DNA from: a bacterium
Lineage (GTDB): Bacteria; Sysuimicrobiota; Sysuimicrobiia; Sysuimicrobiales; Segetimicrobiaceae
Length of the DNA stretch: 40,039 nucleotides
Assembly (NCBI GenBank): GCA_035308905.1
Contig: DATGFS010000002.1
Coordinates: 1 to 40,039, forward strand
Direction: 5' to 3'
The translations under genes and the position numbers were made by a program. The notes under the pieces are model-generated. The model saw only the letters and a program-made list of their open reading frames with translations. It ran no database searches and was not told where the DNA came from. Below, in pieces: positions 1 through 5,705 of this stretch. Each line of letters opens with the position of its first letter. Position 1 is the first letter of the stretch.

Positions 1-147
1 GGATCCGTCGGGTGCCGCGCACCAGGCTCTGGTGAATCTGCATGGGGCCAGTATAGCCATGGCCCAGCGGTTGATAGCGCCGAGTCCGTCGCGACACCCT
101 TCAACGAGGGTCTTTCGGATCTATCTGAACCTGTACAGGCGGCGAAG

Positions 148-1348
148 TGCCTCAAAATTATCGACACCGAAGCGAACACTGTTGCCTCAAAATGCCGGTC
201 ACCGGCGCCCAGGAGGTAACGTGGGTCCCCTCAGCGTCCGCGAATACGCCGCATCCCTTCGTCCTGGCTATCGTCTGGCATCACGCCCTGACAAGAGTCG
301 CCTCTTGGACGAGTTCTGCCGGGTCACTCAACGGGATCGCAAGGTGGCGATCCGGCTGTTGCGGCACCCGCCGAAGCCAGCGCGCCGTCGGGCCGGCCGC
401 CCGCAAGAGTATCGGAACACCTTGCGGCCGGCCTTGGAGATGGTGTGGGAAGCCAGCGATTATCTCTGCTCCAAGCGCTTGGCACCCTTTCTCCCGGAAT
501 TCATCGAGACGCTGGAGCGGCACGATGAGGTGACCCTCTCGGCTGACGAGCGCCGGGCCCTCCTGCGGATCAGTCCCGCCACTATCGATCGACTCTTGGG
601 ACCCGTCCGCCGGCAGCATCGACGGCACGGCATCGCCACGACCAGCCCCAGCCTCGCCGCGCTGCGGGCCCAAGTGCCGCTGCGCACGTTCGGGGAATGG
701 CGCAATGTGCCGCCCGGCCATCTGCAGGCCGATCTACTGGCGCATTGTGGGGACAGCGGGCACGACTTCTTCCTCACCTCGCTGCTCGCTATCGACGTCG
801 CCACTGGCTGGACCGAGCTGCGGGCCGTGTGGGGCAAGGGCCACAAGCGCGTCGGGAGCGCCGTGCATCTCGTCCGCCAGGCGCTCCCCATGCCCTTGCT
901 CAGTCTCCACACCGACAATGGCAGCGAGTTCCTTAACCATATCCTCATCCCGTGGTGTCGCAACGAGCACATCGCCCATTCGCAAGTTGGTCTCCAAGGA
1001 GCGCCACGGCGCCCGCGTGGTCAAGCGATTTGATCGTGCGCAGACGCCCTACCGCCGCGTGCTGGCCAGCGGCGTTCTCACCCCAGAGCGCAGTGCCACG
1101 CTCACCGCCCAGTATCAGCGGTTCAATCCCCTCCGGGTGCGCGCGGATCTGCAAACCCGCCTCGACGCCCTCTGGAAACTCGCCGATGGGGGGAGGACCG
1201 GCTCATGAGCCTCGTGAGGGACCCACGGCCACGCGTCCGCGTGCCCCGGCCGCGGGCAAGGCGAGGACAAGGGCCTCAAGGACCGACGCTGGGTGACCCC
1301 CATTTTGAGGCATCACCCCGTCCTTCGGTGACTAGGAATTATGAGGCA
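148..1348. mobile_element. Decayed insertion sequence with doubled terminal repeats
   Basis: An element of about 1.2 kb is bounded by two nested pairs of inverted repeats. The inner pair (183-203 and 1292-1312) matches over 21 bp with two mismatches and contains TGCCTCAAAATG. The outer pair (148-162 and 1335-1348) is shorter and less exact but carries the same TGCCTCA core. Inner and outer copies are about 35 bp apart on both sides, so each end holds two direct copies of the core, which probably bind the transposase. The only gene inside is a transposase broken by an internal deletion, so the element should not move on its own. I found no convincing target-site duplication. It probably belongs to the ISNCY group of DDE elements, judged from the protein only. 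Confidence 0.72.
221..1208 (+). pseudogene. DDE transposase with an internal deletion and frameshift (ISNCY-like)
   Basis: Translation most likely starts at GTG 221, preceded by AGGAGG at 211-216; the reading frame is open further upstream, but without a ribosome site and across the element end. The N-terminus (GPLSVREYAASLRPGYR) and helix-turn-helix-like region resemble ISNCY-type integrase-core transposases. Two catalytic aspartates are visible: QADLL (codon at 731) and HTDNGSEF (codon at 914). After about position 985 the frame jumps. The family C-terminus (KLVSKERHGARVVKRFD onward) continues in another frame to the stop at 1208. The stretch that should lie between, including the catalytic Glu, is missing. 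I estimate about 90-100 residues lost from memory of the family length. The protein is almost certainly inactive. Confidence 0.75.
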
Positions 1349-1389
1349 ACACGGGCGGCGGAGGATCAACTTTCGCGTCGGAAAGCGTC

Positions 1390-1420
1390 GCGGCGCCGGA
1401 AGTATTCGTCCCGGCGCCGC
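1390..1420. terminator. GC-rich hairpin, possible terminator
   Basis: A perfect 10-bp stem (GCGGCGCCGG at 1390-1399 pairing with CCGGCGCCGC at 1411-1420) encloses an 11-nt loop. It lies downstream of the stop of the minus-strand secreted-protein gene and just outside the IS right end. No good T-tract follows on the minus strand. On the plus strand TCGTTTT comes about 20 nt later. It may act as a terminator in either direction. Confidence 0.35.
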
Positions 1421-1446
1421 GGCTGACAAACGTGCCTGTCGTTTTG

Positions 1447-2154
1447 CTATCGGCCGTGGCCCGCCCCGTCACCGTGGCCGCCGCCGTTCCCGCCCGTGCC
1501 CGCATCTAACCCGTGCGCGCTGGCGCCTTCGAGAGTTCCGGTGCCACCGTGCGCGCCGCCGCTCCCGCCGTGCGCTGCCCCGGCGCCGGTCGCGTGGCCC
1601 GAGGATGTCGCGTTACCCGGTCCGCCTCCGGCTCCCGACGATTTGTTGCCGCCGTGCGTCGTCGTCGACGCCGCGCCCGCGGTACTCCCGCCGGTCGGAT
1701 GCGCGCTTCCGCGCGCCGCGCTCGAGACGAGACTGCCCACGGTCATGCCCGCGGCCGTCAACGCCGCCGCGTGCGCGCCACCCCAGTGGGCCACCGCCGA
1801 AACGAACGCACCATGGTTCGTGATCGAGAGCGTTCCGGTCAGCGTCGTGGGATTCAGGATCGTCGTGCAACCGGCCTGGCAGGCTGCGAATCCAGGCATT
1901 GATGTCACGGTGGTCTGCCCGGTCACCGGGTTGAGCGTGCCGGTGGCGAATGTCTGGCCGGCGACGGTCATCGTCCAGTTGTCGCCCGACCAGGACGTCG
2001 ACCCCGTGACGCCGCCAAGCGTCATCGTCCCGGGCGGCGTGCCGGGACCGAACCCGATCTCCAAGTTAGATGCGTGCGCGGTCGAGAGCGAGTAAATGCC
2101 CCCCACCACCGCGAGCGAAACGACCAGGAGCGCGGCGAGAACCGGCCGGCGCAT
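1447..2154 (-). CDS. Secreted Gly/His/Ser-rich hypothetical protein
   Basis: The 235-residue protein begins with a clear signal peptide: basic MRR, a hydrophobic stretch to about residue 22, and a likely cleavage after AHA near residue 28. Residues 30-130 are rich in Thr, Ser and Gly, with short beta-like repeats and one Cys pair (C92, C96) that could form a disulfide after export. From about residue 150 to the end it is low-complexity Gly, Ala, Ser and His, with many HGG, GGHG and AHG steps. A strong ribosome site (AGGAGGTGA, 2162-2170) precedes the ATG by 7 nt, which supports a real gene. I do not recognise a family. The His-rich tail could bind metal, but that is a guess. The gene diverges from the DUF92 gene. 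Confidence 0.6.
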   Translation of the reverse strand: MRRPVLAALLVVSLAVVGGIYSLSTAHASNLEIGFGPGTPPGTMTLGGVTGSTSWSGDNWTMTVAGQTFATGTLNPVTGQTTVTSMPGFAACQAGCTTILNPTTLTGTLSITNHGAFVSAVAHWGGAHAAALTAAGMTVGSLVSSAARGSAHPTGGSTAGAASTTTHGGNKSSGAGGGPGNATSSGHATGAGAAHGGSGGAHGGTGTLEGASAHGLDAGTGGNGGGHGDGAGHGR

Positions 2155-2322
2155 CGCGCAATCACCTCCTGCATTCTACGATTCTCGAGCGTGAACTTTG
2201 GGTGGTAAGTTTCTCCAACCGATGTTGTACCCTACGTGCACTCCGCTTAAGCCTCGGGCCGAACGCCGCGCGGCCGTGGGTGTTCGCCAAGGACCGCCGC
2301 CGCCGCGCTCGAAAACGCCCGC

Positions 2323-3063
2323 ATGGAGTTGGCGGTACGAATCGTCGCCGGCGGAGCGCTCAGCGCGGGCATCGCGGCCGCCGCGTACCGGCGCAAGGCG
2401 CTCACCCGCTCAGGTGCATGGGCCGCCGCGCTCACGGGCGTCGTGCTCGTCCTCGCCGGCTGGCGGTGGCTCGTTCTCGTCGGCGCGTTCTTTATCACAT
2501 CTTCCATCCTGACGCGACTCGAAGCACCCGGCTCCCGCGGGCGGCGCTCAAACGATCGCCGAGGCCGCCGGTGGCGGCAGGTCGCCGCGAACAGCGGAAT
2601 CGCCCTGGTCAGCGCGGTGGTCTATGCCGCCACCGGATGGCCGCGCGGCTTCGGCGTTGCCGCGGGCGCGATCGCCGCCGCGACCGCGGACACCTGGGCC
2701 ACGGAAATCGGCCGCTGGAGCCGCACGCCGCCGCGGCTCATCACGACGGGCCGAGTGACCGCGCCGGGCGCCTCGGGCGGGGTCACTCCGCTGGGTACGC
2801 TCGCGTCCGTCGGAGGAGCGCTGTTCATCGCCGCCGTCGCATTCGCGCTGGATGGGACTCCTGGCGGCGATCGACTCGGAATGGGAGCGCGTCTTGGCGG
2901 GACGGGATGGGTCGCGATCGCCGGCATCACCGGCTCACTGTTTGACAGCGTGCTCGGCGCAACGATCGAAGGCCGCGGACGCTGGCTCGACAACGATACG
3001 GTGAACGTCGCCGCGACCGCGTGGGGCGCGGCGATCATGCTTTACGCGGCGGGCCTGCCTTGA
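2323..3063 (+). CDS. DUF92 family integral membrane protein
   Basis: A 246-residue multispanning protein matching the DUF92/TIGR00297 family, which includes the plant phytyl-phosphate kinase VTE6. Hydrophobic helices fill most of the chain. Family landmarks are an N-terminal helix followed by RRKALTRSGA, a cytoplasmic basic loop around residues 70-88, the acidic ATADTWATEIG motif (about residue 120-130), a Gly-rich GGVTPLGT segment and the C-terminal RWLDNDTVN. Prenyl-phosphate or related lipid-phosphate phosphorylation is plausible from VTE6 but unproven for bacterial members. No good Shine-Dalgarno precedes the ATG. About 170 nt separate it from the divergent secreted-protein gene. Confidence 0.8.
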   Translation: MELAVRIVAGGALSAGIAAAAYRRKALTRSGAWAAALTGVVLVLAGWRWLVLVGAFFITSSILTRLEAPGSRGRRSNDRRGRRWRQVAANSGIALVSAVVYAATGWPRGFGVAAGAIAAATADTWATEIGRWSRTPPRLITTGRVTAPGASGGVTPLGTLASVGGALFIAAVAFALDGTPGGDRLGMGARLGGTGWVAIAGITGSLFDSVLGATIEGRGRWLDNDTVNVAATAWGAAIMLYAAGLP

Positions 3064-3073
3064 CTCGACGCGA

Positions 3074-3601
3074 TCATTGCTCCAGCCAACGGTACATGTA
3101 CACGGTCGGCTCGAGGGTTCCCGCCGCGCTCAGCGCATAGCGCGGGATCACACCGGCGCGGGTGTACCCGAGCCCGAGATACAGTTGTTCGGCGGAGTCG
3201 CCGACCCGCGTGTCGAGGACCAGAAGACTCCGGCCGGCCCGTCGCGCGGCGTCTTCGAGCGCGAGCATCAACGCGCGACCGATACCCCGGCGCCGGGCTG
3301 AACGGCGTACCATGAGCTTCATCACCTCGGCGCGGTGGCCGGCGTTGGGCATCGTGGGGAGATCGAGCTGCACCGAGCCGAGCACCTCGCCTCCCTCGAC
3401 GGCCGCGAGCAGAATCCGATTGCCCCCGAGGAGCGTCGAGCGGACGCCATCCCAGTACGCGCGCGAGGCTGAGCCGGCAAGGGGCGGCACGAAGCCGACC
3501 GACGCGCCGCCGTCGACGGAATCTTGGAGAAGTGTCGCAAACGAAGCGACGTGCTCGGCCAGTTGGTCCGCGGTCAACGTGCGGATCTCGTACACGCGCA
3601 C
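3074..3601 (-). CDS. GNAT family N-acetyltransferase
   Basis: A 175-residue GNAT protein. The acetyl-CoA binding motif A is clear at about residues 96-111 (KLMVRRSARRRGIGRA), followed by the beta-6/alpha-4 part (SAEQLYLGLGYTRAG, 136-150). The C-terminal layout (LVLDTRVGD, then a Tyr-containing tail) resembles the tabtoxin-resistance (Ttr) subgroup; its substrate cannot be told. Start is GTG 3601 or GTG 3595; the second is better spaced from GGGG at 3603-3606. The gene is the immediate downstream target of a structured leader RNA with its own consensus promoter (3648-3756). It is therefore probably transcribed alone and controlled by attenuation, together with its upstream neighbour, which carries a related leader. 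Confidence 0.85.
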   Translation of the reverse strand: MRVYEIRTLTADQLAEHVASFATLLQDSVDGGASVGFVPPLAGSASRAYWDGVRSTLLGGNRILLAAVEGGEVLGSVQLDLPTMPNAGHRAEVMKLMVRRSARRRGIGRALMLALEDAARRAGRSLLVLDTRVGDSAEQLYLGLGYTRAGVIPRYALSAAGTLEPTVYMYRWLEQ

Positions 3602-3647
3602 ACCCCGGCAGGCGATGCCTTTAGAGATCCGGCCGCAGCGGGCCGCC

Positions 3648-3681
3648 GGAAATTAAGAGGCCGACCCCTCTCGGAATCGGC
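3648..3681 (-). terminator. Intrinsic terminator of leader B
   Basis: On the minus strand GCCGATTCC (3681-3673) pairs with GGGGTCGGC (3668-3660) around a GAGA loop: 9 bp including two G-U pairs. It is followed by CTCTTAATTT, a modest T-tract. The GNAT start lies about 50 nt downstream, a normal distance for an attenuator. Confidence 0.65.
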
Positions 3682-3722
3682 TCCTGACACGCCCCTGGAC
3701 TTTCGGCCTGGTCAGCAATGTC
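3648..3722 (-). ncRNA. Structured leader RNA B, riboswitch-like attenuator upstream of the GNAT gene
   Basis: The RNA runs from a predicted start near 3722 to the T-tract near 3650. Stem P1 pairs GACA (3722-3719) with TGTC (3689-3686). The core inside is GCTGACCAGGC (3716-3706), GTCC (3700-3697) and AGGGGC (3696-3691). The 3' end is a 9-bp terminator stem with a GAGA tetraloop (3681-3660). GCTGACC in the core can pair with GGTCGGC of the terminator 3' arm (3666-3660), giving a plausible antiterminator. Leader A at 4244-4319 shares the core, P1 (with different bases) and terminator geometry. It matches no riboswitch class I can recall. A free-standing small RNA is the alternative. Confidence 0.65.
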
Positions 3723-3728
3723 TCACGC

Positions 3729-3756
3729 ATTATACCACCGACCGGCGTGCTGTCAA
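3729..3756 (-). promoter_or_regulatory. Consensus sigma-A promoter for leader B and the GNAT gene
   Basis: The minus strand shows TTGACA (3756-3751), a 16-nt spacer and TATAAT (3734-3729). A TGG directly before it gives an extended -10 (TGnTATAAT). Both hexamers are perfect. The predicted start near 3722 coincides with the first base of stem P1 of leader B. Confidence 0.8.
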
Positions 3757-3801
3757 ACGCGGCCCCGCCGATGGGCCGGTACCCCGGGGGGCAGGATAAG
3801 T

Positions 3802-4215
3802 TTAACCGGGAAATGCGCGCACGTCGGGCTCGAGCCACGCTTCGCACGCCGCGTCGCTCCAGAGATGGGCCGGCGAGTAATGCTTCAGCGGCAGCGTCTT
3901 ATCGAGTAGATGCGGCCGGGCGGCGAGCAGATCTTCGAAGCTCGCGGCCTCGGGTGTCTCGGCAATGGCAAGCCCCAGGATCCGGACCCAGACGCGGCTC
4001 AGAGTCTCGTGATACCGTCTGCCGACGCCGTTGTGCTCCGCGTACCGCCGGATGCTTTGTCCCACGCGAATGGCGGCGGTCTCCGGGCCGGACTCGAGAA
4101 TGTAGATCCAGGCCAGTCGAAGGTGGTCGCGGTGGTGGAACGCATCGTTTGGGATCTCGCAGCGTTCGAACGACCGCCGAAATTGCTCGTCGGTCGGCAT
4201 GATGCGACCGTCCAT
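3802..4215 (-). CDS. Conserved hypothetical His-rich helical protein
   Basis: A 137-residue protein, mainly alpha-helical by composition. It has clustered His and acidic residues: FHHRDHLRLAW (H27, H28, D30, H31), RRYHETL (H69, E70) and KHYSPAHLWS (H112). This layout recalls a family of small uncharacterised proteins scattered in soil bacteria, but I cannot name it or give a function. The spaced His/Asp/Glu residues would suit a metal site. The start chosen is ATG 4215, with GGGGTGG (4227-4221) five bases upstream. An in-frame TTG at 4245 would lie inside the terminator T-tract and is unlikely. Leader A and its promoter lie directly upstream, so expression probably depends on read-through of that attenuator. 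Confidence 0.75.
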   Translation of the reverse strand: MDGRIMPTDEQFRRSFERCEIPNDAFHHRDHLRLAWIYILESGPETAAIRVGQSIRRYAEHNGVGRRYHETLSRVWVRILGLAIAETPEAASFEDLLAARPHLLDKTLPLKHYSPAHLWSDAACEAWLEPDVRAFPG

Positions 4216-4243
4216 TCGGACCACCCCCGAGCGCGTTTGGGCC

Positions 4244-4277
4244 AAAAAAATTAGCGCCGACTCCCTGCGGAGTCGGC
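4244..4277 (-). terminator. Intrinsic terminator of leader A
   Basis: On the minus strand a perfect 9-bp stem, GCCGACTCC/GGAGTCGGC (4277-4269 and 4264-4256), with a GCAG loop is followed by GCTAATTTTTTT. This is a textbook rho-independent terminator. It ends about 29 nt before the ATG of the downstream gene. Confidence 0.85.
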
Positions 4278-4319
4278 ACTCAGCATTGCCCCTATGGACT
4301 CGCCTGGTCGGCTTTTGCT
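4244..4319 (-). ncRNA. Structured leader RNA A, riboswitch-like attenuator upstream of the hypothetical gene
   Basis: An RNA of about 75 nt from a predicted start near 4319 to the T-tract near 4244. P1 pairs AGCA (4319-4316) with TGCT (4285-4282). The core reads GCCGACCAGGC (4312-4302), GTCC (4299-4296) and AGGGGC (4293-4288). The terminator follows. GCCGAC of the core (4312-4307) can instead pair with GTCGGC of the terminator 3' arm (4261-4256), so core and terminator look mutually exclusive. Leader B has the same order of parts; P1 changes from AGCA/TGCT to GACA/TGTC, keeping the pairing. The RNA also carries any 3' read-through from the pur/gmhB operon. Ligand unknown. Confidence 0.68.
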
Positions 4320-4325
4320 AAAGTG

Positions 4326-4353
4326 AGTATACCATAGATCCGCCGAATGTCAA
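4326..4353 (-). promoter_or_regulatory. Sigma-A promoter for leader A, overlapping the gmhB stop
   Basis: TTGACA (4353-4348), a 16-nt spacer and TATACT (4331-4326) with TGG before the -10. Spacer length and extended -10 match the promoter of leader B. The TGA stop of gmhB (4352-4350) lies inside the -35 box, so the leader follows the operon without any gap. Confidence 0.8.
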
Positions 4354-4958
4354 TTGGGCGTATGGTGTCCCGGATCGACCTGAGGCAGGGCGCCGGTTGC
4401 GGCCGGCGTCGTGAGAATCCAGTCCGCGGCCGCGGCCAGATCCGCCGCGACGTGGTCCGCACCGGAGACATCGGAGGCGCCGGTCTCGCCGGCCACCCGC
4501 AGGAGCACCGTACGGCACCCCGCCCGCCGGCCCGCCTCGATGTCCGACGCCGCATCTCCCACCATCACGGAGGCCTCCAGGTCCAGGCCGAGATCGGCCG
4601 CCGCCCGCAGCAGCAGACCTGCCCGCGGCTTGCGACAATCGCACGCGGCGCGATAGGCGGCCACGGTCCCGTCGGGATGGTGCGGACAGTAATAGATCGC
4701 ATCGAGCGGGGCGCCGCGCGAGCGAAGCAGCGATTCAAGCGTCGCGTGAATTTCCCGCAGCCCTTCTTCCGTCACCATTCCGCGCGCCACGACCGATTGG
4801 TTGGTGACCACCACGACGGCCCATCCGGCGCCGCGAAGGCGGCGCAGCGACTCCGCCACCCCGGGCAGAACCTCGATCTGCGAAGGGGAGGTCAGATGGT
4901 TGACGTCTCGGATGAGCACGCCGTCGCGATCGACGAAGACCGCGCGACGTCCGCTCAT
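4350..4958 (-). CDS. gmhB: HAD phosphatase, D-glycero-D-manno-heptose-1,7-bisphosphate 7-phosphatase (GmhB)
   Basis: A 202-residue HAD-superfamily phosphatase of the histidinol-phosphatase/GmhB type. The nucleophile motif is VDRDGVL (D10, D12), motif II is VVTNQS, and the C-terminal acid motif is MVGDAASDIEAG. Between them lies the GmhB zinc loop (CPHHPDG, then CDCRKP), supplying Cys-His-Cys-Cys. The enzyme removes the 7-phosphate from heptose bisphosphate in the supply of activated heptose for surface glycans. The start is ATG 4958, which overlaps the stop of the upstream nucleotidyltransferase (ATGA). The frame stays open upstream only as a shadow of that gene. Histidinol phosphatase is a less likely alternative. 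Last gene of the purine-led run. Confidence 0.85.
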   Translation of the reverse strand: MSGRRAVFVDRDGVLIRDVNHLTSPSQIEVLPGVAESLRRLRGAGWAVVVVTNQSVVARGMVTEEGLREIHATLESLLRSRGAPLDAIYYCPHHPDGTVAAYRAACDCRKPRAGLLLRAAADLGLDLEASVMVGDAASDIEAGRRAGCRTVLLRVAGETGASDVSGADHVAADLAAAADWILTTPAATGALPQVDPGHHTPN

Positions 4959-5704
4959 GGAGTGGACGGCGCGGGCCCGCCCGCGCCGCGGCGCGCTCCG
5001 TCCATCGCCCGAAGGGCGCGGTCCGCCTCGGCCAGACGCTCGAGGGTGCCGCAATCGTAGAACGCCTCGACGCGGAACGTCCGCACCCGCTCCCCGCGGT
5101 CGATCATGCGCTGCACGATATCGGTCAGCCACACCTCGCCGTCCCGGCCGCGCGCGCCCGCCGCCGCCGTCTCATCGAGGGCCTCCCGCAACCGGCGGCC
5201 TTCCGGGAAGACGAACGTCCCCGCCACCGCGTCGTGACTCGGCGGCTCCGCGGGCTTTTCCCACAGACGCCGCACCCACCCGTCCCGATCCGTCTCGACG
5301 ATACCGTAACTCCGGCCGTCTTCAACCCGGGCGACGGCGATCGCCGCGAAGTCACCGCGGCATGCCGGCGCGAGGTCGCCGCGCAGGATCGTGTCGCCGA
5401 AGGCCACGAGCAGCGGACCGTCGAGGTACTCGCGCGCCGCCCGGACCGCGTCTCCGTTGCCGCCGAGCGAAGACTGGACGACGACGCGAGGTCTCGGCGC
5501 GGGGCGGGTGTCCAGGTAGGCGGCAATCTGGTCTCCCAGATGGCCCACCACGACGATGACGTCGCGGATGCCGATCCGCGCGAGCGAATCGAGAATGTGC
5601 GCGAGGATCGGGCGGCCGGCGACGTCCAGCAGCGGCTTGGGGCGGGTGAGGGTCAGCGGCTCGAGCCGCCGGCCGCGGCCGGCGGCGAGCACGATCGCTC
5701 TCAC
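4955..5704 (-). CDS. Sugar-phosphate nucleotidyltransferase
   Basis: A 249-residue NTP_transferase protein. The N-terminal nucleotide-binding loop LAAGRGRRLEPLT and the RPKPLL motif (residues 6-25) are intact, and the metal-binding Asp is in VAFGDTIL (about residue 104). Length fits single-domain glucose-1-phosphate or mannose/heptose-1-phosphate nucleotidyltransferases. Because gmhB follows with an ATGA overlap, I infer a heptose-1-phosphate guanylyl- or adenylyltransferase (HddC-like) feeding surface polysaccharide. The sugar and base specificity cannot be read from the sequence. Starts at GTG 5704, one base after the purH stop, so it is probably co-transcribed with the purine genes. Confidence 0.8.
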   Translation of the reverse strand: MRAIVLAAGRGRRLEPLTLTRPKPLLDVAGRPILAHILDSLARIGIRDVIVVVGHLGDQIAAYLDTRPAPRPRVVVQSSLGGNGDAVRAAREYLDGPLLVAFGDTILRGDLAPACRGDFAAIAVARVEDGRSYGIVETDRDGWVRRLWEKPAEPPSHDAVAGTFVFPEGRRLREALDETAAAGARGRDGEVWLTDIVQRMIDRGERVRTFRVEAFYDCGTLERLAEADRALRAMDGARRGAGGPAPSTP

Positions 5705-5705
5705 G

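Noticed and set aside
1-147. Hairpin CACCAG/CTGGTG near the left edge
   Set aside because: Only 6 bp with no T-tract or neighbouring gene; no function can be argued.
148-1348. Target-site duplication at the insertion sequence
   Set aside because: Flanks (GGCGGCGAAG left, ACACGGGCGG right) share no convincing direct repeat next to the ends.
3653-3847. Short open frame covering leader B
   Set aside because: Its only nearby ATG overlaps the -10 box and would not be transcribed; structure explains the region better.
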